Notes: a model not told the origin generated them from the sequence alone. 64,000 bases of DNA from Mycobacterium yunnanensis (GCF_025823185.1 NZ_JACKVK010000005.1:310001-374000), one strand, 5' to 3'; numbered from the stretch's first letter, positions 7,189 through 16,022 are shown. Numbers and translations are program-made.

Positions 7189-7424
7189 CCCTGGGCCTGG
7201 CCAACCCGAGGGACAGCAGCATGCAGACCACCCCGGAGCCCTTGCGCCCCCCGCCGGATGGTCGGCCGGTCTCGGTCACCTGTGCAGTAGTGCCAGGCGG
7301 CGACACCTATGGCGCCGATCATCGGCTTCCAAGCCCGCCACCTGGGTTTCACCCTTCTCCTACGCCGCGGGGTGAGCGGATCGGGAGGTTAAGGTCGGAC
7401 GGTGCGGGCGGTACTGCGATGGGG

Positions 7425-7523
7425 ACTACTGCATTTCGGCGTCGACGCACTGCATCTTCGGAGCCTGACTACTGCACTTTGGGGTGGGGCTACTGCATTC
7501 TTCGCTGACTCACTTCATTGGGG
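7425..7523. repeat. Five degenerate 21-bp tandem repeats
   Basis: Repeat units with core ACTGCATTTCGG occur with their ACTGC/ACTTC cores at 7428, 7449, 7471, 7492 and 7512, i.e. every 20-22 bp or two helical turns; a weaker ACTGC at 7413 may be a sixth. Such arrays occur at the termini of IS21-family elements (multiple terminal repeats) and as iterons or operator arrays. No transposase remains next to it. The gene-free stretch 7118-7740 contains only this array, site F and the promoter region of the PGRS gene. Confidence 0.55.
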
Positions 7524-7740
7524 GTCACCGCTGGTGGTGGTGGGTTACATTTCGCGTCGGCATCGTCGTGTAGCAAACCGCGGCCGCGCCCAGGACACAC
7601 TCTGATTCCTCGACCACCGCACCTATCGTCAACGGGTGCGGGTGGATCTCGCGCGCGTTCGGTGATGGTGCGGGATCGGTGGGACGACGTGTCCTGCAGG
7701 ACTGCTCCGATATACACGTGATCTAGAAGAGGAGTCTCTG

Positions 7741-9135
7741 ATGGCCGGACGACATCGCACCGACACTCGACGCACCACACCCACCCCGGCCAGTGGGGCG
7801 GTCCGGGTGTTGCCGGTGTCGAGCTGGTTGAGCGCTGGGGCGCTGACCGTGGGGCTGGGTGCGGTGGTGCTGGGCAGTGCCGCCGGGTTGGCGCACGCCG
7901 ACACCTCGCCGACGGCGGGTGCCGCGTCGTGCACTCTGGCCGCCCCGCTGTGCCCGACATCCGGGCAGAACGCGGTGACCGCGTCGGCCCCGATGATCGG
8001 GGTGGGTGCGTCGGTTGGTCCGTTGTTCGGGTTGTTCGGCAACGGCGCCGACGCCGCCGCGGACTGTGTGGGTGCGGCGTGCAACGGCGGCAACGGCGGT
8101 TTGTTCTTCGGCAACGGCGGCAACGGCGCCAACGGCGGAAGCGGGGGCAGTGCGTTCTTCATCGGCAACGGCGGCGCGGGTGGCAACGCCGTCGGTGTGG
8201 GTCAGGACGGCGGCAACGGCGGCAACGCCGGACTGTTCGTCGGCAACGGCGGCAGGGGCGGCAACGGTGCCAACGGTCGCGACGGCGCGAACCCCGCCCC
8301 CGCCACCACCACGGCGGCCAGCGGCGACAGGGCGGCACCGCCTCTGCAGGCGACTCCCGGTGCCGCAGGTGTCGGAAATCAGAACGGCGGCACCGGTGGT
8401 GCAGGGGACTCCTTCCCAGATGCCCCCCCTGGAACATTCCCTGGCGCCAGTGGCGGCCCGGGTGGAACGGCTGGCGGCAACGGTGGCGACGGTGGGGCCG
8501 GAGCGACCGGTGGTCTATTCATGGGTTATCCCACCGCCGGCGGCAACGGCGGCGATGCGCTCTTCGGCGGCGGCAACGGCGGTGCCGGTGGTGCCGGTGG
8601 CGACAACACCTTCAGCGGTGGCGCCAGCAACGGCGGCGCGGGCGGCAAGGGCGCGCCTGGCGTGGACGGGGTCGCCGGCGGCAATGGCGGCAAGGGCGGC
8701 TCGGGTGGCCTCCTGTCCGGCACCGGCGGCAACGGCGGTGTCGGCGGTGCGGGCGGGAGTGGAGCCAATGGCGGCACGGGTGGTGTCGGCGGCAACGGCG
8801 GCAACGGCGGCGGGGATTACAGTGATCCCGCCAACGGTGGCGCAGGTGGCGCAGGTGGCGCGGGCGGCAACGGCGCCAACGGCGGCAACGGGGGTGCGGC
8901 CGGATCGGGTGGGTTCATTCCCTCCCTCACCCATGGCGGCACCGCAGGCGCGGGCGGCAAGGGTGGCAACGCCGGCAAAGGTGGCGGCGGCGGCGCAGGC
9001 GGTGCCGGCGGCACGAACATTTCCAACCCCGCGAGCAACGGCGCACCCGGCGCCGCCGGCGCCGCCGGCGCAGCAGGTACCGCCGGCAAGGGCGGCAGCG
9101 GCAGCACCCCCGGCGCCGATGGTGCCGCGGGCTAG
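7741..9135 (+). CDS. Secreted glycine-rich PGRS-type protein without PE domain
   Basis: 464 residues. The N-terminus has a basic stretch and a hydrophobic segment (SAGALTVGLGAVVLGSAAGL) ending in AHA-DTS, a Sec signal peptide with a likely cleavage site near residue 54. From about residue 115 to the end the protein consists of GGxGG and NGGNGG repeats as in the PGRS domain of mycobacterial PE_PGRS proteins, but there is no PE domain or YPGRRFT-type linker. A good ribosome-binding site, AGAGGAG, lies about 7 bases before the ATG. The repeats predict a calcium-binding or polyglycine-II surface fold. It is alone between repeat sites F and C. Function unknown. Confidence 0.8.
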   Translation: MAGRHRTDTRRTTPTPASGAVRVLPVSSWLSAGALTVGLGAVVLGSAAGLAHADTSPTAGAASCTLAAPLCPTSGQNAVTASAPMIGVGASVGPLFGLFGNGADAAADCVGAACNGGNGGLFFGNGGNGANGGSGGSAFFIGNGGAGGNAVGVGQDGGNGGNAGLFVGNGGRGGNGANGRDGANPAPATTTAASGDRAAPPLQATPGAAGVGNQNGGTGGAGDSFPDAPPGTFPGASGGPGGTAGGNGGDGGAGATGGLFMGYPTAGGNGGDALFGGGNGGAGGAGGDNTFSGGASNGGAGGKGAPGVDGVAGGNGGKGGSGGLLSGTGGNGGVGGAGGSGANGGTGGVGGNGGNGGGDYSDPANGGAGGAGGAGGNGANGGNGGAAGSGGFIPSLTHGGTAGAGGKGGNAGKGGGGGAGGAGGTNISNPASNGAPGAAGAAGAAGTAGKGGSGSTPGADGAAG

Positions 9136-9232
9136 CTAGCCGAAAGCCCTTCGCGAACGCCGCGGCACCGGCCCCAAACCTGAACCGCGCGAAGCGTTCT
9201 CACCGTGTGCGAGGCATCGGCACCACACCACC

Positions 9233-9274
9233 GTCTCGAATCTAGAGATTCGAGGTCGATCAGATCCTGTCTCG
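9233..9274 (+). repeat. Composite repeat site C (best-preserved)
   Basis: Palindrome 9233-9256: left arm GTCTCGAATCT, central AG, right arm AGATTCGAGGT, with the inner nine base pairs matched exactly. CGATCA follows at 9257 and GTCTCG at 9269. The last box continues as GTCTCGAATCT (9269-9279), an exact direct repeat of the left arm 36 bp away. Located between the PGRS gene and the NmrA gene; 9136-9343 contains nothing else. Confidence 0.8.
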
Positions 9275-9343
9275 AATCTTTCGGTGGGCAGAATCGGCTG
9301 CCAAACGCCGCTCATACTGGTGAATTTGAAGGGATGCCTGGGA

Positions 9344-10273
9344 TCAGGCTGTCAGGGTGTGCCAGTCCTGCCGCGCTGCCCACTGCTCGAAGGCGGACGT
9401 GGTGAGACCGTAGCGGGCGGCGTGGTGGGGACGTGCGGGGTAACCGACGTGGTCATTCCAGATCTGGCTCTCCGTCGTGGGGGCGCCGAGGCGCTGTTCC
9501 TGTTCCTCGCGGGAGGCGAAGACGGCTGTGATGTCGTGGCCGGTGGCCTTGGTGAGGGTGTCGACGATCTCGGTGTAGTTCAGCGCGTCGCCGGCGAGGT
9601 CGATTTCGGTTTCGTGGAACTTGTCGGGCTCGGCCACGGCGGCGGCGACAGCTGCTCCGAAGTCGTCGGCGCAGATGAGCGCCAACAGGGCCTGCGGGCT
9701 CGCAGCGGTGACCAGCCTGCCCTCAACCAGGTCGGGGAACTGCTGGTCCCGCTTGGCTGGAATGAGGAAGTTGTCCATGTAGAAGGCGGGCTTGAAGATG
9801 GTCCAGCGGTTAATGCCCGCCGTTCGGATCGCGTTCTCCGCGGCTTCTTTCTCGTCCCAGTACATCTCTATCCCGGGGTCGGTGACCTCGATGTCCGGGT
9901 GCTGGCTGCGCCACCCTGTCGCCGACACGGACGTGTGGATGATCTGAGCGACGCCAGCCCGCTTGCCCGCGGTGGCGATATTGCGGGCCTGGCGCTGTTC
10001 GGCGCCAGGATCGGACGGGTCGACACCCGGCATCTGCATGGAGAACACCGCGTCGTGGCCGGCGCTGGCAGCCTCCAGGGTTGCGGTGTCATCCAGGGTC
10101 CCCGTCGCCAGGGCGACACCCTGCTCGGCGAGCGCCTGAGCTGCCGCCGATGAGGGGTCGCGCACGAACGCGGTCACGGGGTGACCGGCCCGCAGGAGCG
10201 CCTGGACCGCGGCGCCACCCTGCATCCCCGTTGCCCCAGTGACCAGCACTTTAGCCTTGTCCGTATTCGTCAC
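9344..10273 (-). CDS. NmrA/HSCARG-family NAD(P)-binding protein
   Basis: 309 residues from the GTG at 10273, which has AGGTAGGA in front; an upstream ATG at 10312 is in frame but has no clear ribosome-binding site. The Rossmann motif is VLVTGATGMQGGAAVQALL and the second strand ends in VRDPSS, the NADP-type pattern of NmrA-like atypical short-chain dehydrogenases. FKPAFYMDNFL is the usual middle motif of this family. The catalytic YxxxK is not obvious, so it may be a redox-sensing or binding protein rather than a dehydrogenase. It is divergent from a TetR gene that probably controls it. Confidence 0.8.
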   Translation of the reverse strand: MTNTDKAKVLVTGATGMQGGAAVQALLRAGHPVTAFVRDPSSAAAQALAEQGVALATGTLDDTATLEAASAGHDAVFSMQMPGVDPSDPGAEQRQARNIATAGKRAGVAQIIHTSVSATGWRSQHPDIEVTDPGIEMYWDEKEAAENAIRTAGINRWTIFKPAFYMDNFLIPAKRDQQFPDLVEGRLVTAASPQALLALICADDFGAAVAAAVAEPDKFHETEIDLAGDALNYTEIVDTLTKATGHDITAVFASREEQEQRLGAPTTESQIWNDHVGYPARPHHAARYGLTTSAFEQWAARQDWHTLTA

Positions 10274-10341
10274 AGCACGTCCTACCTTCGGTTGGTCACG
10301 ATTACTTGGCATGCGGGCTCACGACCCGAAAACTAGAGACC

Positions 10342-10350
10342 ATACAGTAT
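10342..10350. promoter_or_regulatory. Candidate operator in the NmrA/TetR divergent promoter
   Basis: ATAC and GTAT around a central A form a short palindrome midway between the divergently transcribed NmrA and TetR genes, where a TetR autoregulatory site is expected. The arms do not extend further, so the assignment is tentative. Confidence 0.3.
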
Positions 10351-10500
10351 CGAGTCATCCTCGTACCTAGTTGGCATGTGCCTCAGGCGCACCTGTTGAT
10401 AGCCAGCGGTTTCATGGCGGCTCGTGGCAGCGCGGGGTTCTCCTGCCCCGTGCGGGTGGAGTCGGGGAGGCCCGATGGGGCCAGCAAGGGCGGTACCGTC

Positions 10501-11175
10501 GTGCGTGTGAGCAGGGCGACGGATTCCACGGGGCGCAAGCGTCCCAGTGGTGCTTTCGGGCCTGTCCGCGACGAGGCACGCGATGCCCGCATCATCGATG
10601 CGGTCTTGGACCTGATCGTCGAGAGCGGATACGCGGATCTGACCATGGGGGCGGTAGCCGCGCGCGCAAAGGTGGCCAAAGCCACCGTCTACCGTCGCTG
10701 GGCCTCCCGCGAGGATTTGGTCGCCGACGCCCTGGAAAGCCTCATGCTCCCCTCGGTCTCGTTCGAGGGGCTAGCAGCCGAAACCCTTCGGGAAGACCTC
10801 ATCGCGACGCTCACCCGCAGTTCCGCGTGCCTGCAGCCCCAGCGGCGTCGCTTCTCAGCGGCACTGGCTGCCGCCACCGGCTCACACCCCCAGATTGCCG
10901 ACACCCTGCGTGAGCGCTACATCGCCGGGCAACGCGAAGCAATCGCCTCCTGCCTCCGCCACGCCCAAGAACGCGGCGAACTCACCGCAGACAGAGTTGA
11001 ACGTCTCCTGACGCCGGGCAGGCTGGAGATCGCCGCGGCCGTCGGAGTGCTGGTCCTGCAGGAGGACCTGCTAGGCGCGATTCTCGATGTCGAAGGAATA
11101 GCTCACCTGGTCGACCAAGTGCTGTTGCCTCTGATTGGCGTTACTTCAAACAGCTCATACGTTTTCGGCCAGTAG
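10501..11175 (+). CDS. TetR/AcrR family transcriptional regulator
   Basis: 224 residues from GTG 10501; other in-frame starts (GTG 10507, ATG 10414) are possible and the ribosome-binding site is weak. The N-terminal helix-turn-helix is clear: ARIIDAVLDLIVESGYADLT, then MGAVAARAKVAKATVYRRWA, which is the TetR_N pattern with recognition helix KATVYRRWASREDLV. The C-terminal ligand domain resembles TetR_C_16-type regulators. Divergent from the NmrA-like gene, which is its likely target. The unit is closed by repeat site D. Confidence 0.8.
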   Translation: MRVSRATDSTGRKRPSGAFGPVRDEARDARIIDAVLDLIVESGYADLTMGAVAARAKVAKATVYRRWASREDLVADALESLMLPSVSFEGLAAETLREDLIATLTRSSACLQPQRRRFSAALAAATGSHPQIADTLRERYIAGQREAIASCLRHAQERGELTADRVERLLTPGRLEIAAAVGVLVLQEDLLGAILDVEGIAHLVDQVLLPLIGVTSNSSYVFGQ

Positions 11176-11225
11176 GCCCACCCAACCCGTTTAGCTCCAA
11201 AGAACGACTAACCACACTGTCTTCA

Positions 11226-11267
11226 GTCTCGTTTCTAGACATTCGAGACGTCTCACGTCTTGTCTCA
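11226..11267 (+). repeat. Composite repeat site D
   Basis: Palindrome 11226-11249 with outer arms GTCTCG and CGAGAC and a central CTAGA, then GTCTCA at 11250 and GTCTCA at 11262 (12 bp apart; 36 bp from the first GTCTC). It separates the NmrA/TetR unit from the aromatic-degradation cluster. The rest of 11176-11384 shows only a TGTGAGAC at about 11296. Confidence 0.8.
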
Positions 11268-11384
11268 GGTCGGCAAGGTCCGAGCGCATGTATTTGTGAG
11301 ACGTTCGGGCCCCATCGCCTTATCTGCCGTCGATCTGCAACTGCGTGCCGAGCCGGTGCTTGGGTCGCGATGTTGGTGATTGTG

Positions 11385-12413
11385 TTAGTCGGTGTTCATC
11401 AGCTTGGCGACGCCGCGCATCACGGTTCGAGACAGGTTGTGCCGCACCCGGTTGACCGGTGACTGCTTGATTGGCTCACTCTTCGCACCGAGGCGGGGAA
11501 ACAGGACCATGGCGTTGGTGCGGTCGATCGCTTCGCGCGTGGTGGGGTCGAGCGGGTAGTTCTCCAACCCGGCGGCGAACAGTTTGCTCGCCGCGATGGG
11601 TGCGAAGGGCCAGTCCGAGCCGAAGGTGACGTGTCCGGGTTTGGCGAAGGCGAGCAGGGTGGGTAGCGCTGCGGGGCTGGAGGACAGTGCGGTGTCGAAG
11701 TAGAAGCTGGAGAAGTCGTCGAGGCTGTCGGCGGCGCTGCGTCCGGTGTCTCCCATGATGGCCACGGCCATGCGGTGGCTGGCGTAGGGGACGAACCCTC
11801 CGGCGTGGCTGAGGATGAACTTGATGTTGGGGTACTTGCGGCGGATACCGTTGCGCACCAACAGGTAGGCCGCGCGGGTGGTGTCGAGCAGGAAGTCCGC
11901 GGCGAAGGGCAGCACGCCGGGCACGGTCGGTCCGGGGAGGTCGGCCGGGTGGATGAACACCACCGCCGAACGGACGTCCAGGGCGGCCCACAGGTCGTCT
12001 TGTCCGTCTTGGCCGAGGTAGGTCCCGGCGTTGTTGGCCAACAGCACCACGCCGTCGGCGTGCAGCTCGTCGAGCGCGCGGGTGGCTTCGGTGACCGCGT
12101 GCTCGAGGTGGGGCATGGGGACCGTGGCGAAGAACCCGAACCGGTCGGGCTGGTCGGCGACCAAGGCGGCGGTGTAGTCGTTGACGTCGCGCGCCAATGC
12201 CGAGGCGTCGGCGGCGGCGGGCAGGAACGTGGTGCCCGGCGTGGACACCGACACGATCGCGGTGCCGACGTCGAGGTCGGCCATCGTCTGCAGTGACGCT
12301 TCGGGGCTCCAGTCGGGCAGGGCGCGGCCACCGGCGTCGTCGATACCGGCGGCGCGCAGCGCGGCGCGGTAGTCCGGTGGGATGAGGTGGTGGTGGGTGT
12401 CGATGCGCAGCAT
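11385..12413 (-). CDS. Amidohydrolase-2 (ACMSD-like) family protein
   Basis: 342 residues. The metal site is shown by DTHHHL at 5-10, SHAGG at about 205 and GSDWPF at about 272, as in the ACMSD/gamma-resorcylate decarboxylase branch of the amidohydrolase superfamily, whose members decarboxylate or hydrolyse aromatic and ring-cleaved acids. It is the last gene of the minus-strand catabolic operon, 25 bp after the extradiol dioxygenase. A role in decarboxylating an aromatic acid or processing a ring-fission product is likely from context; the exact reaction is unknown. Confidence 0.75.
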   Translation of the reverse strand: MLRIDTHHHLIPPDYRAALRAAGIDDAGGRALPDWSPEASLQTMADLDVGTAIVSVSTPGTTFLPAAADASALARDVNDYTAALVADQPDRFGFFATVPMPHLEHAVTEATRALDELHADGVVLLANNAGTYLGQDGQDDLWAALDVRSAVVFIHPADLPGPTVPGVLPFAADFLLDTTRAAYLLVRNGIRRKYPNIKFILSHAGGFVPYASHRMAVAIMGDTGRSAADSLDDFSSFYFDTALSSSPAALPTLLAFAKPGHVTFGSDWPFAPIAASKLFAAGLENYPLDPTTREAIDRTNAMVLFPRLGAKSEPIKQSPVNRVRHNLSRTVMRGVAKLMNTD

Positions 12414-12438
12414 GAGGTGCCGTCCTCCAAGGGGGTGG

Positions 12439-13446
12439 TCAGTTGTCGGGGATGCCGGTGCCGGCCAGCGCCGCCACGGGATCTTCGTGGTGGAGCAGCG
12501 ACTGGGCGCCGAGCTTGAACTGGTGCAGTTTGTCGACGATGGTCTGCCCCTCGGGGGTGTGACCCCAGATGCTGATTCCCTGGTAGGTGGTGGGTTCCCA
12601 GGTGGCTTCGTCGACGACGACGGGGTTCCAGCCCACTTCCCATTCGAAGCCCGAGGGGGTCATGGCGTAGAAGGACAGTTCCTTGTCGTTGGTGTGTTGC
12701 CCGACTGAGAGGGCCATGTCGAATCCGAGTTGTTTGACGCGTTGATAGGCCGCGGTCATGTCGTCGAGGTCGGCGACCTGGATGTTGAGGTGCTGGACGC
12801 GGGTGCGGATGGGGTTCATCGGGAGGTGCCGCACGGCGGCGATGGCCACGGAGTGGTGGCGTTCGTTGACGCGCAGGAACCGAATCTTGAGTTTCACTCC
12901 GCTGATGGTTTCGTCGATGACGTCGGTGAGGCGGGCGTCGAGCACGGTGCGGTAGTAGCCGCGCATCTGCTGCGGTTTCTTGGAGGTGATGGCGACGTGG
13001 CCCATTCCGGCCTCCCCGGTGACGAAGCCGCCGCGGGTGACCATGTTCAGCGGGGTGGTGCTGGTGTGTGCGCGGGTGAACAGCTCTTGGGTCAGTCCGT
13101 TGGGTCCGGGGATGCGCACCAGGCGTTCCACGCCGCGCAGGGCGGCTGCCTCCGGGGTGCCGTCGGTGACGGGGACGCCGTGGCCGGTGACGCGGGCCAG
13201 GATCTCGTCGAAGGTGTCGTGGTCGTCGACCTGCCACCCCAGGGCGGTGACGTCCTCGGCGGGGCCGCGGTGCAGCAGGAATCGGCAGTCGTTGTCGTCG
13301 AGGCGGAAGCGGATGACCTCGGGCAGGGTGTCGTCGAGGTGCATGCCGATGGCGTCGCGACCGAAGCGGCGCCAGTCGGCGAACTTCTCGGTTTCCACGA
13401 CGACGTAGCCCAGGTGCACGCTGCCGAACACGGTGCGGTGGCTCAT
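12439..13446 (-). CDS. Type I extradiol ring-cleavage dioxygenase (BphC/HsaC-like)
   Basis: 335 residues from the ATG at 13446, which overlaps the hydrolase stop as ATGA. Two vicinal-oxygen-chelate modules are seen. The Fe(II) ligands expected of the family are H150 (GMGHVAI), H219 (VQHLNI) and E270 (PSGFEWEVG), with the catalytic His in ERHHS at 198-199. The enzyme should cleave a catechol next to the hydroxyls to give a yellow meta-cleavage product. It is translationally coupled to the C-C hydrolase. The ring substrate is not known; the operon resembles phenylpropionate, biphenyl and cholesterol-ring pathways. Confidence 0.88.
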   Translation of the reverse strand: MSHRTVFGSVHLGYVVVETEKFADWRRFGRDAIGMHLDDTLPEVIRFRLDDNDCRFLLHRGPAEDVTALGWQVDDHDTFDEILARVTGHGVPVTDGTPEAAALRGVERLVRIPGPNGLTQELFTRAHTSTTPLNMVTRGGFVTGEAGMGHVAITSKKPQQMRGYYRTVLDARLTDVIDETISGVKLKIRFLRVNERHHSVAIAAVRHLPMNPIRTRVQHLNIQVADLDDMTAAYQRVKQLGFDMALSVGQHTNDKELSFYAMTPSGFEWEVGWNPVVVDEATWEPTTYQGISIWGHTPEGQTIVDKLHQFKLGAQSLLHHEDPVAALAGTGIPDN

Positions 13447-14315
13447 GAGGCGAATGTCCTGTTTGCGGTGAGGAAGTCGGTGACCAGCTGGTTGAACAGT
13501 GCGGCGCGTTCCCATTGCATCCAGTGCCCAGTGCGGGAGGTCATCACCAGTTCGGCGTTGGGCAGGGTGTTGAGTAGCAGGGGGCCGCCGGCGGGTTTGT
13601 TGACCTTGTCGTCGCGTCCCCACAGCACCAGGGTCGGGGTTTTGAGGTGCTTGAGGCGCGCGTCTCGGGTGAGGTCCATCCGCCACAGGGTGCGCAGCGC
13701 GGTGAGCCCGGACGGGCGGCGCAGCGGTGGGTCGGCGACGACGTCGGGGTCGATCGAGGCGTCGTAGCGCAGGTCGATCAGGTCATCGGGCACTGATGAC
13801 CCGTCGTAGACGAGGTAGGTGCGGATGAACGCCTCGAGTTTGTCGCGGCTGGGTCCCTCGCCGGTGTAGTAGCCCAGCAGGGCGTTGAGCCCGGCGGTCG
13901 GCGCGCCGCGGGTGGTGCCGATACCACCGGGGCCCATCAGCACCAGCTTGTCCACCCGGTTGGGGGTGTCCAGGGCCAGCCGCAGGGCGGCCGCGCCGCC
14001 GTAGGAGTTGCCAACCAGATGGGCCTTGTCGACGCGCAGTTCGTAGAGCAGTCCGCGGATCATGTCGGCGAGGTAGCCGAACGGGTCGTCGCGGTCGACG
14101 CCCTTGGCTGAGCGGCCGTAGCCCGGCATGTCGGGCACGATGACCCGGAAGTGCTGGGCCAGGGCGTCGATGTTGCGGGAGTAGTTCGACACTCCGGAGG
14201 CGCCGGGGCCGCCGCCGTGCAGCATGACCACCGCGGGGCCGGTGCCGGCTTCGGTGTAGAAGATGGGTTTGCCGGCGACGGTGACGGTGTTCTCGGTGAG
14301 GTCGGTGGTGCTCAT
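13443..14315 (-). CDS. Meta-cleavage product C-C hydrolase (BphD/HsaD/MhpC-like)
   Basis: 290 residues, alpha/beta-hydrolase fold. Oxyanion segment MLHGGGPGASG (about 31-41), nucleophile elbow GNSYGG (about 112-117), acid in GRDDK and catalytic histidine in TGHWMQWE are all in family positions; the GGGPGA signature is that of MCP hydrolases. It hydrolyses the vinylogous diketone made by the extradiol dioxygenase, releasing a 2-hydroxypenta-2,4-dienoate-type product plus an acid. ATGA overlaps join it to both neighbours, so hydroxylase, hydrolase and dioxygenase are co-translated. Confidence 0.88.
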   Translation of the reverse strand: MSTTDLTENTVTVAGKPIFYTEAGTGPAVVMLHGGGPGASGVSNYSRNIDALAQHFRVIVPDMPGYGRSAKGVDRDDPFGYLADMIRGLLYELRVDKAHLVGNSYGGAAALRLALDTPNRVDKLVLMGPGGIGTTRGAPTAGLNALLGYYTGEGPSRDKLEAFIRTYLVYDGSSVPDDLIDLRYDASIDPDVVADPPLRRPSGLTALRTLWRMDLTRDARLKHLKTPTLVLWGRDDKVNKPAGGPLLLNTLPNAELVMTSRTGHWMQWERAALFNQLVTDFLTANRTFAS

Positions 14316-15940
14316 GCGAGGGCTTCCTTGCGAGTGTCGGTGACGGGGGCGGGCGTGGTGCCGGTGAAACCGGCCGGTGGTGCGGGCAACCGGTGACCCG
14401 GAGAGGTTGCGGCGTAGACGAATCCGTCGGGGCGGATGACGACCGTGGCGGCCTTCTTCTGGGCCAGCCAGCGGGTCAGGGTGCCGGCGTCGTCGCGTAC
14501 CGCGCCCTCAGCCAGCTCCGCGGCGGGGCCACTAAGTCGCAACACCGGCACGCCCAGGCGGCGCCACGCGTCCACGCCGTCGCCGGCGGGTCCGGCCTGC
14601 ACGACGGCCCAGGTGCCGCCCAGCGCGTCGTCGAATCGGACCGTTTCACCGTCGGCGGTGCTGACCCAGGGCTGCGGGATCTGCCACCCGGTCGCGCCGT
14701 GCCCGGTGCCGGCGAAGAAGCCGTCGTCGTAGTGCGCGTCGGGGATCCAGTACAGCTTCTGCCCGCCGCGCAGCACGCCCGGCAGCTTGGTGATCGCGCG
14801 CAGGAGGTGGTTGCGCAGCGCCACCACCCGGGCGCGGCGTTCGGTGATGACGCGGCCGACGAACACCGCGCGCCGCGTCACCTCGGTCACGTGCGGTTTG
14901 CGTTCGGTCGCATAGGAATCCAGCAGTGTGTCGGGGGCCTGTCCGCGCAGGACGGCGGCGATCTTCCAACAGAGGTTGGCCGCGTCGCGGACACCGGCGG
15001 ACATGCCCTGCCCGATCCACGGCGGCATGGCGTGGGCGGCGTCCCCGGCGAGGAACACCCGCCCGACCCGCCAGCGGTCTGCGGTGCGGACGTGGTGGCT
15101 GTAGACCACCGCGCGCAGGATCTGCACCTGCTCGGCGGTGATGCCCTGGTCGTTGAGAACCTCCCAGACCGCCTCGTCGGTGACGAGTTTCTGTTCGTCC
15201 TCCCCGGCGCGGGCCGGGTACTCCCAGCGGTGATGCCCCAGCGGGGTGGGGCAGTCCACGGTCGGCCGGTCCGGATCGCAGTGGAACCGCAGCCGGTCGT
15301 GGCCGTCCCACTCTTGGAGCACCTTGGTGTCGATGACCACCCAGCGTTCGGCGTAGGTCGTCCCCGAGTAGCCGACGCCCAGCAGGCCACGCGTGGGGGA
15401 GGAGCCGCCGTCGGCGGCGATGACGTAGGAGGTGCGGATGCGGGTGAAGCTGTCGGTACGCAGGTCGGCCACCAGCAGTTCGACGTGATCGCCCTTGGTG
15501 GCGGTGCGCAGACATTCGCGCTGCAGCAGGACCTCGACGTTCGGGAAGCGCTGCACGCCCTCGCGCAGCGCATGGTCGATGGCGGGTTGGTAGATGAACT
15601 GCTGGGGTGGGTGCCCGCAGCCGCGGCCGGTGATCGTGGTCTCGATGAACGGCACCCCGGCGGAGTCGACGAACGCCACCGGCCGATCGGGCAGCATGTC
15701 GGCTTGCAGCCGGTCGGCCAGCCCGACTGACTGCCACACCCGCAGCACCTCTTCGTCCGTGGAGATGGCCCGCGCGCGGCTGTAGACGTCCGGGTCGCGT
15801 TCGATCACCACGACCCGTAAGCCCATCTGGCCCAACAGATTCGCCGCGGTCGCTCCGGTGGGGCCGTAACCGATGATCGCGACGTCGTAGGTCGCCTCCG
15901 TCTGCGGCGGCGCGGCCGCCGGCGATACCGCACTGGTCAC
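14312..15940 (-). CDS. FAD-dependent aromatic monooxygenase (MhpA/PheA-TfdB-like)
   Basis: 542 residues. The N-terminal dinucleotide-binding motif GYGPTG (24-29) ends in the acidic VVVIERD, and the second FAD motif is RVFLAGDAAHAMPPWIGQGM (about 295-315). Closest by pattern to 3-(3-hydroxyphenyl)propionate hydroxylase MhpA, which hydroxylates a phenolic ring to a catechol using NADH. It is the first gene of the minus-strand operon, directly behind the divergent promoter with the TetR operators, so it should be the most tightly regulated step. Confidence 0.85.
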   Translation of the reverse strand: MTSAVSPAAAPPQTEATYDVAIIGYGPTGATAANLLGQMGLRVVVIERDPDVYSRARAISTDEEVLRVWQSVGLADRLQADMLPDRPVAFVDSAGVPFIETTITGRGCGHPPQQFIYQPAIDHALREGVQRFPNVEVLLQRECLRTATKGDHVELLVADLRTDSFTRIRTSYVIAADGGSSPTRGLLGVGYSGTTYAERWVVIDTKVLQEWDGHDRLRFHCDPDRPTVDCPTPLGHHRWEYPARAGEDEQKLVTDEAVWEVLNDQGITAEQVQILRAVVYSHHVRTADRWRVGRVFLAGDAAHAMPPWIGQGMSAGVRDAANLCWKIAAVLRGQAPDTLLDSYATERKPHVTEVTRRAVFVGRVITERRARVVALRNHLLRAITKLPGVLRGGQKLYWIPDAHYDDGFFAGTGHGATGWQIPQPWVSTADGETVRFDDALGGTWAVVQAGPAGDGVDAWRRLGVPVLRLSGPAAELAEGAVRDDAGTLTRWLAQKKAATVVIRPDGFVYAATSPGHRLPAPPAGFTGTTPAPVTDTRKEALA

Positions 15941-15988
15941 TATCGGTCCCCAATCGGCCGGGGGCGGTTTCGCACCGCCACTTGTTCT

Positions 15989-16022
15989 GTAGTGATCCCT
16001 ACGCTAATGTAGTGATCGCTAC
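15989..16022. promoter_or_regulatory. Doubled palindromic operator in divergent catabolic promoter
   Basis: GTAGTGATCCCTAC (15989-16002) and GTAGTGATCGCTAC (16009-16022) are two near-perfect GTAGYGATCRCTAC palindromes exactly 20 bp apart, i.e. on the same face of the helix. They lie between the FAD hydroxylase and the TetR gene at 16054 and are the likely binding sites of two TetR dimers controlling both arms. Confidence 0.75.

Noticed and set aside
8040..9130. CRISPR-like or VNTR array in the glycine-rich region
   Set aside because: The periodic GGCGGCAAC units are coding GGN repeats of the PGRS protein, irregularly spaced and without unique spacers.
11420..13237. Long Arg/Pro/Thr-rich reading frame (605 codons) opposite-phase to the dioxygenase and amidohydrolase genes
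   Set aside because: Composition is that of a GC-rich shadow frame; it overlaps two genes with clear catalytic motifs.
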